A DNA stretch of 64,000 nt from Vombatus ursinus (GCF_900497805.2 NW_020945064.1:10402074-10466073), one strand, 5' to 3'. Numbered from the stretch's first letter, positions 1 through 10,399 are shown. Notes: a model not told the origin generated them from the sequence alone. Made by a program: numbers and translations.

Positions 1-48
<48 letters not shown>

Positions 49-94
49 CATAGATAGATAGATAGATACATAGATAGATAGATGGATGGATAGA
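1..94. repeat. (GATA)n microsatellite
   Basis: Tetranucleotide GATA repeat running in from the window edge with a few GATACATA and GATGGATG variants. It grades into AT-rich sequence up to about 165. Confidence 0.95.
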
Positions 95-187
95 GATGCA
101 GATGAGATATACATATCTATCTATATATATACAAACTCACATATTTAAATATGTATGCATATATAAACACGTGTATTGTTTTTATTC

Positions 188-416
188 ATGCATTTCAGTT
201 GTGTCTGACTCTTTGTGACCCCATTTGGGGTTTTCTTGGCAGAGACACTGGAATGGTTTGCTGTTTCCTTCTCCAGCTCATTTTACAGATGAGGAAACTG
301 AAAAAAACAGGGTTAAGCAACTTGCCCAGGGTCACATAGCCGAATATGAACCCATGAATATAAGTCTTCCTAACTCCAGGCCTAGTAATCTATCCATTAT
401 GCTGCCTAGCCACCCC
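188..416 (-). mobile_element. type A marsupial tRNA-derived SINE
   Basis: Read on the minus strand, the tRNA-like head lies at the high-coordinate end (GGGGTGGCTAGGCAGCA). The body contains the CTGGGCAAGTTGCTTAACC motif and the tail reads CTGTCTCTGCCAAGAAAACC. The copy is nearly full length. The short open frames over it come from the SINE and are not genes. Confidence 0.9.
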
Positions 417-1312
417 ATCCAAACCTTTAGAGCTGTCCAAAAGTAGAATGAAGTGCTCCAGGAATTGGTAAATCCCCAATCCTTAATCCCAAGATATCTC
501 CAACTAGAATCTGAAGGAACACTTATAGGAGATGTTACAAAGTCAATTCTTATCCAGGGAATTCTAAAGTTGCTTTCAAATCAGAATATCTATGATTACT
601 CTATAATCTCGACTATGGTAGAGACGGAGGCTTTTAATCAGAGTTAGGGACTTGGTCACTTTTTTCTGTTACGGTCCCTTTGTCAATCTGGTGAATACTA
701 TGGACCCCTCCTGAGAATCAAGTTTGCGAACACATAAAATTAGATACATAGGGTTACAAAGGAAATAAATTGTATTAAAAGTAAGAATGCTATTGCAATT
801 TCCCATGCAGGTTCTGAGACTCCCCGAAATCTATCTACAGATTGCCAAGAGCAGGGAGAGATGCTGAGATTAAGAACCTATAGACTAGAGGAATAAAAAT
901 CTGAAAAGAAACATCACAAAGCAATAGTTTGTGGGACTCTAGAGATGTGACTTTGATGGAAATAAGGAAGCAATTAGAGGAAACAACTCAAAGAAAGGTG
1001 AATTCCAGTTTAGACAAAATAGTCCCTGAGTGGACCGGAGAATGAATGGATTTTATATGATAGAATACTTTTCCTCACTATTATATTTTAGATTTGAACA
1101 CAGGCTAGTCAGCACAGGTCAAAAAAAGTTACCTGATGGTGTCAGGTGAAATGATCTGATGTTTTCAGCTTTTTGCCTACTGGAACCAGCACCACCAACA
1201 GTTAGCTCTTCCTCAGATTTATCATAACATTTTCCCCTGCCCTCCCTGATACTAGTTACATTGGCTACATTAGCTACATAGCTGCTTTAGTCTGTCCTCA
1301 ATGCTGTCATTC
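417..1312. other. no gene seen; unique-looking sequence
   Basis: No coding signal, RNA gene or recognisable repeat was found here. Open frames are short and without family features. Confidence 0.6.
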
Positions 1313-1465
1313 CCAATTGTATTGAAAGCACCTTGAGAGCAGGGAATAGTAACCAGAGGTGTGTCTGTGTCTGTGTGTGTGTCTGTATATCTGTGTGTGT
1401 GTGTGTGCATGGACCTATCACAGTTCTTTGCACACAGTAGGCATTTATTATTGATTTAGATGAAT
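1313..1465 (+). mobile_element. L2 3'-end fragment with internal (TG)n
   Basis: Shows the LINE2 tail pattern: CCTTGAGAGCAGGGAATAGT, then GCACACAGTAGGCATTTATT. A TG/CTG microsatellite at about 1361-1409 has expanded between the two blocks. Confidence 0.75.
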
Positions 1466-1892
1466 TGGTCATAGTACTAAAGGGCTTCTTTGTTGATGTC
1501 ACAGAATAGCCTCAAGGAGGAGTAAAGAAGTTGAAAAATCACTGGGATAGCATTGTAACTGACTTTACTATAACACTTTAAAGTTTGCAAAGTATGTTTC
1601 ATAGAGGGATGTATTGGAGGGAGCTTGAACCAACTTGGGAGAGGTGTGGTTAAATTTTCAGTGTGTGCATCTACACCTTGGAAATCAGCAAATATCACAA
1701 ATCAGAGCTTGATGTATTGTTTGTTGAAAAAAGTGATTGGGAAAAATGTTAATAATATAGATTAAATTAAATTAAATGTTTTGCGTATACCTTTTTTTTC
1801 CCCCTTGGAGAAATGGTTGTTAAACACTTACCAATACAACCAATGGGTAGATTATTTAGTCTGAACCTCAGGAAATCTACATGTATTCATAG

Positions 1893-2030
1893 GGCTTATT
1901 CATGGATAAGAAAACTAAGCCTCAGAGAGATCGGTTGGCTTTACTTTTGGTCCTATAGCTTATCAGTATTAGAAGCAAGATTTTAATCCAACTTTCTTGA
2001 GCCCAAGTATAACACTCATTTCCACTAATC
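1893..2030 (-). mobile_element. MIR
   Basis: Antisense MIR core: ATAAGAAAACTAAGCCTCAGAG followed by a degenerate head. It is diverged and truncated. Confidence 0.6.
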
Positions 2031-2031
2031 C

Positions 2032-2190
2032 AAGCTGGAAGGCCAGAGATAATGAATTCTAGTCTCAGCTCTGCCACAAAAAACTTTGTATAAGTGTGAC
2101 CTTGGGAAAACCATTTCCATTCTGTAAGACTCAGTTTCCCCAACCTTAAAATGAGTGCTAGATGATCATCAAGGTCCCTTCCCAGGCTTG
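2032..2190 (+). mobile_element. MIR
   Basis: Sense MIR: TGTGACCTTGGGAAAACC, then CTCAGTTTCCCCAACC, ending in GATGATCATCAAGGTCCCTT. It abuts an antisense MIR head to head. Confidence 0.8.
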
Positions 2191-3082
2191 AGACTGGAAT
2201 GAGGCCTTTTCACCCCGAAGCTGCCAATCAAGTACCCTTCATAAACTAAACGAAGTCCCTCTGACAAGTGAAAGACCAAAGGACCTGAACCTGATATCAC
2301 CCCCTTAAGAAGTTATCTAGCCTGCTGGTGAGAACAAAGTGCTTTTGGAAGGCCTTATTAAGTTTTAACCATTGTCCCATTGACTAATTTCTTTGGGATT
2401 ACTTCTCGGTTATCTTGAAACGTGACAAATCCACCTCGCTTATGAGCTGCTGCTGAGTGGATGCGTACTGATCTGTCGGGCAGGAGACAGCCAGAGGCCC
2501 CAGCTGGCTCAGAGGGGCCCAGTGAGAGCACCCACCCACAGCCAAAAATTCGATTCAGCCTTGTTTGTTTTTACCACAGCTCTTTCAATGCTCTGCTATC
2601 TGCTGTCTCCCTTACATAGGGCTGCTCCTTTAAAAAGAAAAGGAAGTGTGGTCCTGGCAAAGGGAGCTATAGCAATAAAAAATAAATCTTTGTAATTGTT
2701 GTGGAGACAGAAAGCAAAACAAACTCTCCTTAAGTACATTGTAAGAAAATGTCAGAGATTTGAGGGAATGGTCATTAGCATACGAAATCATTTATCTCCC
2801 ATGAGTAAGAGCTGGAAAGTCACCAAGACATTTGATTTTCTGCATTCTTCCTTCTGGGGTTTCTTGGAATGTCAGAACTACTATATTTTTTTTTCCTGAA
2901 AAGGAAGATTTACTTTTAAGGTGGCAATAGAAAAACCCAAGCCGTGAATTTGAATCAGAGACCATCAGCTACAAAGGCCTTCGTGGCATCTTTGCCTGCA
3001 TGATATTGTGTTTTCTCCCACCATATATGGACCTCCTAATGACCCTCCTCAGAATGTGTATGGATTAGGTTCCTTTCAATGC
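2191..3082. other. repeat-poor interval, no gene seen
   Basis: No recognised repeat and no convincing coding frame. Composition at about 2400-2700 is mixed and non-repetitive, so it could hold a conserved noncoding element; comparative data would be needed. A 22-bp word at 2852-2873 recurs at 4384-4405. Confidence 0.5.
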
Positions 3083-4135
3083 AAGAAGCATGTGCTTGTG
3101 TACCTACTATGTGCCAGGCACTGGGCTAGTTACGAGGGGTGCAAAGACAAAAGAATAGTCAGGGTCTCAAAATGTTTACCTTCTGTGGCAAGGAAACGTG
3201 TACACAGTGAAGGAAATATAAAATAGACAAAAAAAGTGGGACTGGGGAGGGACCAATAGCATAGGGAATCAGGAAAAGTGTGCTGTAGAAGATCACACAG
3301 GGGCTGTGCTTAGAAGAAATCTAGGGGTGCTACCAGACAGGGCTGAGGAGGGAATACATTCAGATATGGGGGCTCAGAGACAGAAGGTGGAGTGTCCTTT
3401 ATCACAGTGTTCTCTAAGTAGACTTCTCTGGCTGTGTGGTAGAGTGTGTCAAGGGAAGTAACATGAAATAAGTTCAGAGAGGTAATTGGGAGTCAGATGG
3501 TGAGGGGCTTTATAAGAAAGAAAAGTTTGTAGTTTATCCTAAAGGCAATGAGGAATCTCCAGAGCTTCTAAATCAGGGCAGTGCAGTGATCAGGCCTGAT
3601 CCTTAGGAAAATCACTTTAGCAGCTATGTGAAGGATGGCTGATTCAGAGAGGTTAGAGACTAGAGCAGGGGTGACTGAGTCCAAGGTTTTTTTTTTTTTT
3701 TTGACTGAGTCCTAGTTTTACAGAACAAATGCTTTCATTAAGGGAATTTGTTCTGTGAAGTTTGGATTCAGTCAAAGGGCTGCACTTGAGGACCTAGAGG
3801 GCCATATGTGGCCTCGAAGCCTCTGGTTCCCCACCTGTGGTCTAGAAGCATGGAGCCCAATATGAAGTTATTACAATAGCATATTTGAAAAATGAGAACC
3901 GAACCACGTTTGAGTGGAGAGAAGGGAACAGCCATGGAAAATGTTCAAGGAAAAGTCACAGGACTTGACAACGAGTAGGATAGGATGAGGAGAGGGGCAG
4001 TGAAGGGAAGAGACCATGGAAGTCAGAGATGAATCCACCATCGCAAACCTGTGAGACTGGAAAGATGGGAGAGCCCTAGACGGAAATCCGGAAGTGAGGA
4101 AGAAGGGTGGATGCCAGAGTATAGAAGGGGGTGGT
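3083..4135 (-). mobile_element. L2 LINE, 3' part, antisense
   Basis: Begins with the antisense L2 tail (ACCTACTATGTGCCAGGCAC) and continues through diverged antisense L2 such as GGGCAGTGCAGTGATCAGGC and AAAATCACTTTAGCAGCT. Coding capacity is lost. A hAT foldback element at 3666-3839 interrupts it, so the L2 is the older insertion. Confidence 0.8.
3666..3839. mobile_element. foldback hAT miniature element
   Basis: Ends are CAGGGGTG and CACCTGTG; the 3' half reads GGTTCCCCACCTGTG and is the reverse complement of GTGGGGAACC-type left ends seen elsewhere. Flanking 8-mers GACTAGAG and GTCTAGAA match at 6 of 8 positions, as for a decayed hAT target duplication. The left part is replaced by a T-run. 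It sits inside an antisense L2. Confidence 0.75.
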
Positions 4136-4799
4136 GCCCATGTCCCAGGCTAATAAGCACTTTGTACTTCTTTGGAAATGGTTGAGTTCTTTTTAAGGTC
4201 ATGAAAAATGGGTATCCTAAGTTATATATACCAGATGGTCAAGAGATGGGAACGTTCCCACCAGCCCCAGCCTGTCATTTAGTTTTCAGAAAGAAAGCAG
4301 TCACCCACCTATGAGCAGCTTTTGTCAGGGAAAAAAACAAAAAAACAAAAAAAGTCAACAACAAAAACAACAACCAACCCTCATTCTGGGGTTTCTTGGA
4401 ATGTCTTACAGTTGAGGGTAAATCACCAATAAAAGCACTAGAATTAAGGAAAACACCAAATACCAAAGAATTAGTTTTAAAAGCTTTATTTATGCCTTTG
4501 GTTTTTATGTCCCAATCTTCTCTGAATATGCCCTTTCATGCCCCTCTTCCCCAATTCCCCCAAGTGAGCCTTTTCTTACAACAATGAAAAACAGTTTTAG
4601 CAAAACCACACAGCACAGTGCCTCTGTCTGACAGCAGATGCAACATTTCACTCCCTTTGTCAGCCACTTCTTTAATGAAAGATGAGGGGTATGTTTCCTC
4701 ATTGCATCTCCAGAGCTAAGGCTGACCATCATTCTTACAGTGCGTTTGGTTTTAATACCAAAGAATTGCAAGAGATGACCTGGAGTGGTGTAAAGAGAA
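4136..4799. other. no gene; unnamed repeat fragment inside
   Basis: About 4500-4660 resembles an interspersed repeat (ACAATGAAAAACAGTTTTAG, then GTCTGACAGCAGATGCAAC) whose family I cannot name. An A-rich, AACAA-type tract lies at 4329-4375. Open frames here lack domain features. Confidence 0.4.
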
Positions 4800-4960
4800 G
4801 AAAGCTCAAGGGTGGAGTAATGGACTCCGCTTATAAGCTATGTGACAATGGTCAAGTCCCCTCCCCTCTCAGGAACTGAGTCCCCTCTTCTGTAAAATGA
4901 GAGGCCAGGTTAGATGATCTTGATCCATCTGGTCCCTTTCAGCTCCTCTGAGGATTTGCA
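4800..4960 (+). mobile_element. MIR
   Basis: Sense MIR with TAAGCTATGTGACAATGGTC, TCTTCTGTAAAATGAGAGG, and a 3' TAGATGATCTTGATCC followed by GGTCCCTTTCAGCTC. Confidence 0.8.
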
Positions 4961-5861
4961 AGTCAAAACAAAAAGCAGATTATAGTAGTAACCACACTAG
5001 CATTGCTGGGAGGCCACTCCACAATTATCCTAACTAGTGCTTCCAGTTTGGGGTTAAAACTGGTATCCACTGGTAACAGTCTTGTGGAAATTCAGTTCAA
5101 GATCCAAAGATAAACCATTTGCTTATGCTGAAAGGGGCCCAAATTTTTTCAGGATCAACTCCTCTTGCCCAGCTCACTTTTCCCCACCAGAGAGGGAATT
5201 GAATAATGAGTTCCTGGCCGAGTCTTGAGTTCAGGTTTCTCTGTTTCTTCAATAAAGATTAATAGTGCCCAGAGGCATTGGTGCCCAGAAGGGAGAAGAG
5301 GGATATATGGTTTCATGAGTTCTCTGGAAAATGGTAAAAATGATAGGAAGGGGAAGGATATTTGGATTTTCTCTTCTCTCCCCCCTTTTTTTTCCCCTGC
5401 TTGCAAAAAGAATCTTATGTGAGGTTGATGACATGTAGCTTCTACCCTGTAGATGTCAGGGATTTCTAGAGTTTGATTCATTCAGAAAATCAGAGGGTTA
5501 AGGGTGAGGCCAAGGGCCAGTCCTCTTAAACTTAAGCCCTGAAATGAAGTATTGCCTGGCTTGCCAGGAACTCCTCATGGCCAGGGATTAGAGAGTTTTA
5601 AGCTCTCTAAGGAGCAGCAAAGAAGATTCCTCAGCTGTCCCATGTGGCCTGATGGAGGCAACAAGAGATGAGAAAACAGAGGTGATATGAAAGGCTCAGT
5701 TGGGATTGCCATCTGTGTAGTGCTGTCCACCAGGAACAGAGAAACGTGGCTTTTAAAACATGATATGAAGATGGATTCTCTGGTTGCATGATAGCCCATC
5801 ACAAACCCAGGATTCCATAATTGCAAAGAGAAAATACAAGAAAGAAAAGGATAAAAAACAA
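4961..5861. other. no gene seen; unique-looking sequence
   Basis: Several overlapping frames of 60-108 codons occur on both strands around 5155-5481. None has a start context, domain or codon pattern that supports a gene, and no repeat is recognised. Confidence 0.5.
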
Positions 5862-5985
5862 GTCAGTCAGTCAAAAAGCATTTATTAAGTGCCCACCACA
5901 TGCCAGGCACTGGGCTACATGACAGGGATACAGAGAGAGGCAAAAGACAGCCCCTGCTCTCAAGGCACTTACAATCTAATGAGAT
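5862..5985 (-). mobile_element. L2 3' end
   Basis: Antisense L2 tail: CAAAAAGCATTTATTAAGTG, CATGCCAGGCACTGGGCTA, then CTCAAGGCACTTACAATCTA. Confidence 0.85.
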
Positions 5986-6098
5986 AAGGAAACTGAGTGA
6001 GAGAGAGGTTAGGTGACACCCAGATTCACACAATTAGAAGGGCTGAGACAGGATTTGAATTCTAAGTCCAGAATTCTATCCATTGCGCCACCCAGGTG
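5986..6098 (-). mobile_element. MIR or SINE core
   Basis: Antisense MIR/tRNA-SINE: ATAAGGAAACTGAGTGAGAG, then ATCCATTGCGCCACCCAGG, the complement of a tRNA-like head. It directly follows an L2 tail. Confidence 0.75.
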
Positions 6099-6184
6099 AG
6101 CTATGATACACATCTACCCCTGTGGTGGGAAATTGAACCACCACTTGGGAGATAAACCAAGATATCTATTAGGGAATAGGGAAG

Positions 6185-6345
6185 GGAAGAAGCATTTATA
6201 TAGCACTGACTATGTGCCAGGCACTGGGCTAGGCACTTTACAAACATTATGATAGCAGTTCAATAAGCATTTATTAAATACCTACTGTGTGCCAGGCACT
6301 GGGCTAAGAACTGAGGAGACCAAGAGAATGCAAGGAAGGATGTGG
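6185..6345 (-). mobile_element. MIR 3' fragment then L2 3' fragment
   Basis: 6185-6258 is an antisense MIR 3' end (AGCATTTATATAGCACTGAC). From 6259 an antisense L2 tail follows (CAATAAGCATTTATTAAATA). The two share the GTGCCAGGCACTGGGCTA word. Confidence 0.75.
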
Positions 6346-6349
6346 CCTA

Positions 6350-6560
6350 CTGGTAAGGTGAGGACAGGCAGCATGAAGACTGTAAGTCTCAGAGTCAGAA
6401 GACTTGGCTTTGGCACTCCTCAGTTGGGTAACTCCTCAGTTACACCTCTCTGAGCCTCAATTTCTTCCTTCGTACAGTGGAGAGAATGATGTTTACACTA
6501 CTGCCTTCACAGGGCTGCTGTAAGGGGAGGGCTTTGTGAACCTTTGGTAACCTTTCAGAG
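6350..6560 (+). mobile_element. MIR
   Basis: Sense MIR: GTAAGTCTCAGAGTCAGAAG, GAGCCTCAATTTCTTCC, and GGGCTGCTGTAAGGGGAGGG near the 3' end. Confidence 0.7.
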
Positions 6561-6572
6561 TATTTTCCAGGA

Positions 6573-6612
6573 CAGGGATGGGGAACCTGCCCCCTTGAGG
6601 CCACTTCTGTTT
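6573..6612. mobile_element. hAT terminus remnant
   Basis: CAGGGATGGGGAACCTGC followed by CCCCTTGAGGCCAC matches the left end of the foldback hAT family at 14461. Only about 40 bp remain. Confidence 0.6.
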
Positions 6613-6614
6613 TA

Positions 6615-6733
6615 CAACCATATATCTACAACTGGAAGAGGCCTCAGAGGGCATCTGATCCCCCTTCCTCACTTTATAGATGAGTAAACTGAGGTCTAGG
6701 AAAGTTAAGTGACTTGTGAAAGGTCACAAAGGA
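6615..6733 (-). mobile_element. MIR
   Basis: Antisense MIR: CTCACTTTATAGATGAGTAA, then AAAGTTAAGTGACTTGTG. Confidence 0.75.
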
Positions 6734-6734
6734 T

Positions 6735-6890
6735 AGTGAAGAGCGCTGGACCTGGAGTCAGGAAGACCTGAGTTCAAATCTGACCTCAGACACTTACTAG
6801 TTCAGTCACCCCCTGCAAGTTACTTAACCTATGTTTGCCTCAATTTTCTCGACTTTAAAGTAAAGATAATCATAGCACCTTCCTCCCAGA
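6735..6890 (+). mobile_element. type C SINE, 3'-truncated
   Basis: Head GTGAAGAGCGCTGGACCTGG, B box GAGTTCAAATCTGACC, then GCCTCAATTTTCTCGAC and AAGATAATCATAGCACCTTC. Confidence 0.85.
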
Positions 6891-6951
6891 AACCATGAAA
6901 AAGCAGGTCTGGATCCAATACCAGTAGGTGGTTATTATGGCAGCCTAGACC

Positions 6952-7094
6952 GTTGAGGAGCAAGGTATGAAAGGAGGATGGCCAAGCGTATAAAGGGAAG
7001 GTCAGAGTAACTAGTGCCGGAGGAGACAAATGTCACCAATTGACAGCTTTGCCTACAATCTGTCCAGCATTTATGATCTTCAGCTAAGGTCTTG
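6952..7094. repeat. direct duplication, copy 1
   Basis: A 143-bp unit that recurs at 7349-7490. Shared words include GGAGGAGACAAATGTCACCA and GATCTTCAGCTAAGGTCTT. By eye the copies are roughly 80% identical. A SINE lies between them. Confidence 0.85.
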
Positions 7095-7095
7095 A

Positions 7096-7343
7096 TAGGT
7101 GGTGCGGTAGACAGAGCTCCACGTCTGGAGTCAGGAAGACTCATTTTCACGAGTTAAAATTCAGTGTCAGACATTAGCTGTGTGACTCTGGGCAAGTCCC
7201 TTGACCCTGTTTGCCTCAGTTTCCTTATCTATAAAATGAGCTGGAGAAAGAAATGGCAAACCACTCCAGTACCTTTGCCAAGAAAACACCAAATGGGGTC
7301 ACAAAGAGTTGGACACAACTGAAAAACAACTGAAGAATAACAA
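7096..7343 (+). mobile_element. type A SINE, full length
   Basis: Head AGGTGGTGCGGTAGACAG, CTGGGCAAGTCCCTTGACC, then CCACTCCAGTACCTTTGCC and GAGTTGGACACAACTGAAAA. It separates the two copies of a 143-bp duplication. Confidence 0.9.
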
Positions 7344-7348
7344 AGATG

Positions 7349-7490
7349 GTTAAGGAGCTAGATAGAAAGGGAGAATGACCTAGTGTCCAAAGGGAAGATC
7401 AGAGTAACAAGTGCTGGAGGAGACAAATGTCACCAGTTGACAGTTTTGCCCACAGTCTATTCAGCACTTACGATCTTCAGCTAAGGTCTT
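7349..7490. repeat. direct duplication, copy 2
   Basis: Second copy of the unit at 6952-7094, in the same orientation. The duplicated sequence itself is not a recognised repeat. Confidence 0.85.
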
Positions 7491-7544
7491 AATATTGCCT
7501 GTACTACTATTAAGTTGAAATAATTCTGTAGATTGAATAGGAGG

Positions 7545-7895
7545 AAAGTACACAGGGTTTAGAGTCACGGAACCCAAGTTCCTAATCTTGGATTTGCCAT
7601 TCACTCTTTGTATGACCCTAGGAAAGATATTTCAATCTCTCTGGACCTCAGTTTTCTCAGATGTAAATGAGGCAATTGGTCTAGGTGACTGTAAGGCCCC
7701 AGTTAGCTCTATCATCAAGCACTCGCCTGACCAGCTCTGTGACTGTGGGTAAATCACTTCATCCCCTTTCAAACACAATTTTCCATTTTGTAAAATGAGG
7801 ATAATAATACTCTTACTGCCTCCCTTGGGGACTATTGTCACAGAAAGGGCTTTGTAAAATTTTAAAGTACTCTATAAATGTGAGCTATTACTATG
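7545..7895 (+). mobile_element. two consecutive MIR copies
   Basis: 7545-7712: TTGTATGACCCTAGGAAAGA to TAAGGCCCCAGTTAGCTCT. 7713-7895: CTCTGTGACTGTGGGTAAAT, TTTGTAAAATGAGGATAATA, ending TCTATAAATGTGAGCTATTA. Confidence 0.8.
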
Positions 7896-7929
7896 AGATT
7901 TCTGTTAAGGAGCAATGTATGTCCTGAAA

Positions 7930-8035
7930 CTTAGAGACCATCTGGGCCAGTTACTGCCTTCAGGCAAGTAAGGTAGCATTATTCCCATTTTACAAACAAA
8001 GCAATGATCTACCCATGATCACACAGCTAGTCTGT
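7930..8035 (-). mobile_element. MIR fragment
   Basis: Antisense MIR: CATTTTACAAACAAAGCAAT, then GATCACACAGCTAGTCTGTG. Confidence 0.65.
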
Positions 8036-8184
8036 GGAGTTAAAAACTTCACTTCATTAACCTCTCTTGTCTAAAAAGTCTCCCCCATCTTGAACATTAC
8101 ATTACTTCTTGGTCCACCTACTGTAATGAATTTATCAGGTAAGTTTATATTATGTCTCCCTACCAGACCAAAAACTTTAGGAGT

Positions 8185-8730
8185 CAAGCAGCATTTATTA
8201 TTATTATTTTTTCTTAGGCAATTGGGGTTAAGTGACTTGCCCAGAGTCACACAGCTGGTGAGTGTCATGTGTTTGGTCTGAGGCCGGATTTGAACTCAGT
8301 TGCTCCTGACTTCAGGGCCAGTGCTCCATCCACTGCATCACCTAGTTGCCCCCAAGCAGCATTTATTATTGAAGTGCCTACTATATTCCAGGCACTGTGC
8401 TAAGCACTAGGGATACAAAAAAAGACAAAAAAAAAAGATTCCGCCATTGAGGAGCTCAGAGTCAAACAAGGGAGATAATATATAAACAACTATGCACAAA
8501 CAAGATATATGCAAGATAAATTGAATATGACCAATAGAGAGGAAGCACTAAGGTTAAGGAGGACTGGGAAAAACTTCTTGCAAAAGGCAAAACTTTAGTT
8601 GGGATTTGAAGGAATCAAGAGAAACCAGGGGGCAAAGATAAGAAAGGATGGGTGCCTGATGCTGAAAATGCCCAAAGCAGGGAGATGGAATGCTGTGTTT
8701 GAAGAACAAGACCAGTGTCACTGAATCCTA
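8185..8730 (-). mobile_element. L2 3' region, antisense, split by a SINE
   Basis: From the antisense tail (CAAGCAGCATTTATTATT) through GTGCCTACTATATTCCAGGC to diverged L2 at GATGCTGAAAATGCCCAAAG. A type B SINE sits after the first 18 bases and duplicated them. Confidence 0.85.
8203..8352 (-). mobile_element. type B SINE with 18-bp target duplication
   Basis: Minus-strand copy of the short A-tailed SINE; its head is the complement of CACCTAGTTGCCCC and its tail is a T-run at the low end. It is flanked by the perfect 18-bp repeat CAAGCAGCATTTATTATT at 8185-8202 and 8353-8370. The insertion is into an L2, so it is younger than that L2. Confidence 0.95.
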
Positions 8731-8734
8731 GGGG

Positions 8735-8835
8735 TTGTGTTTCAATTAAATTGTCTATCTCCCCCAGAACCTAGCACAGGGCTCTGTATACAGTAGGTGC
8801 TTCATCAATGTTTGCCCAGTGAAAGAATGAGTAAA
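8735..8835 (+). mobile_element. L2 3' end
   Basis: Sense L2 tail: CCAGAACCTAGCACAGGGCT, then ACAGTAGGTGCTTCATCAAT. It lies tail to tail with the neighbouring antisense L2. Confidence 0.8.
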
Positions 8836-9344
8836 TGGATGCCATCTGCCTTCTAGATGTGGGCTCTTTCCACTATTCCACACTCATCTCCTGGATGAGA
8901 TGAGACTGCATTCCTTCTGCTTTTGTGCACCTCCACACTCCCTGATTGCAGTCAGGGAGTGTTGGAATGCCACCAGAACAGCTGCTTTCTGGTATTTCAA
9001 GCCCAACTGGAAACAGGAATTACAGCAAATCTCAGGAGAGAGCCTGTTCTCATGAAAATTGCAGTCCAATTGTGCAGAATAAAAAAGGTCACCAAGTTCA
9101 GATCAAAATCCTAAAGTATGAGGGCTTTACCTACAGCAAACCAGGGAATAGTTCTCAGTCATCACTGCAATGCATCATTCCCTTTGGAGAGGTCATGTCC
9201 AAAGATGGAGGCTGTGGGCTGGAGTCCAGTCTATGTGCAGATGAGTCTGCTTTGTTTTTTTTTTATCCTGAAATTTGGATGGTGTCATCTCCTAATGCGT
9301 CCAACTCCTGAACAGCTTCCTAGTAAGAGAAAACGATTCATCCA
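8836..9344. other. no gene seen; unique-looking sequence
   Basis: Overlapping plus-strand frames of up to 121 codons (8946-9311) have low-complexity translations and no recognised domain. No repeat recognised. Confidence 0.5.
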
Positions 9345-10200
9345 TCTCTGACATCAATGATGTGCCCACAATGTCATATGGCTGCCAATCATGGAAAAAC
9401 CACAGTCTTGGAAGAATAGAAATTATGGGTCATGCAAAGGCAATGGTCAGCAAGATGATGACTTACACCCAAGAAGTAACATGAAAGACATTATTGAGAA
9501 CACACATGATTGGAAAGTGAGGTGGGGGGAGTCATGGGAAGAGACAGATGTCTAGCCCAAATGCCACAATGGTAACTCCAAATTATTTTTTTTTCAAACA
9601 CGAAAATAGTGAGGATTTATTATACAGGTGTGCTACACTTAAGCCACAAAGAAAACAATCAGTTCGGAATGACAAAAGTCCCATGGCACAAAGCCAAGAT
9701 GCAGGTAGATGGAATTTGCATTAAATGATGGTACATCCTTTTGTCAGGGAGGTCACTAGATGGTGGTAACGGTCCTAATCAGATGGTAGAGCTAGTAGAG
9801 TCCTTTGTAGGGTGGGGTGATGTCTGCCAAAGGTTTCTGCCTTCCTACGAATGTCACCAAGGGTCATTCCATCTCTGTTCTGTGGCCTCCACGGTCAGCA
9901 CAGTCTGGTTACTGGCACATCTGCCTCATCTTTCTCCTCTTGCGTTTCTGCCTATGCATTGGCTTCTTCTCCGCTTGGCTCTCATGGCGCAATGGAAGTT
10001 GACAAGATGGCACTAAGAAGAAGAGGTAGCTTCAAATTGTTAAAAGGACCAAAGGAAGGCCTCCAAGGATGCCAGGATGATCCTCTACAGAAGATCTATA
10101 GAAATGGGCAATCCTCACAAAGGATGAGAAGGCTGGATGGGTTGTAATCTGATCCCACACCACAGGATCACAGACTTATTGAAATATCCAGGTATATCCA
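9345..10200 (+). mobile_element. RTE-type LINE, 3' coding remnant, split by a retrocopy
   Basis: 9345-9572 carries ATGTCATATGGCTGCCAATC and AGACATTATTGAGAACACAC, like the C-terminal end of RTE reverse transcriptase genes common in marsupials (motif YGC then SW). It resumes at about 10039-10200 with GAAATGGGCAATCCTCACA and AGGATGAGAAGGCTGGATGG. The intervening 0.45 kb is an RPL41 retrocopy. The frame is broken and diverged. Recognised from remembered family features; an RTE profile search would confirm. Confidence 0.6.
9585..10026 (-). pseudogene. RPL41: RPL41 processed pseudogene
   Basis: A retrocopy of the mRNA for ribosomal protein eL41, a 25-residue, highly basic large-subunit protein. 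On the minus strand the start ATG is at 9985-9983 in the context GCGCCATGAGAGCCAAG, the usual RPL41 start. The frame continues AGAAAGATGAGGCAG to a TAA at 9911-9909. The coding stretch is 77 nt instead of 78, so one base is missing near codon 6 and it is frameshifted. The 3' UTR keeps CCGTGGAGGCCACAG, then AATAAA at 9621-9616 and a poly-A (T-run 9586-9594). The 5' end begins with a pyrimidine-rich CTCTTCTTCTT, like a TOP start. Flanking 12-mers TAACTCCAAATT (9573-9584) and TAGCTTCAAATT (10027-10038) match at 10 of 12. It is intronless, full length and inserted in an RTE LINE. Confidence 0.93.
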
Positions 10201-10338
10201 GAAACATGCATACTAGAATACCTGAAGACAGCCAAATCTTTAATTTTTTTCCAAAATAGAGTTTTAATGCTTAGCAAATATCCAATAGAAAGGCCAAATA
10301 GAATGCTAGATCCTTGAGGGGGGTACTATTGGTTTGGT

Positions 10339-10370
10339 TTTGTTTTTGTTTTTGTTTTTGTTTTCATTTT
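10339..10370. repeat. (TTTTG)n simple repeat
   Basis: Short run of GTTTTT/TTTTG units. Confidence 0.9.
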
Positions 10371-10399
10371 GTCTTTGGATTTCCAGACTCCTGAAAAGT

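Noticed and set aside
6735-6890. tRNA-like A and B boxes in the SINE heads
   Set aside because: The heads lack a full cloverleaf and are followed by SINE bodies, so no tRNA gene is called here or at the other SINEs.
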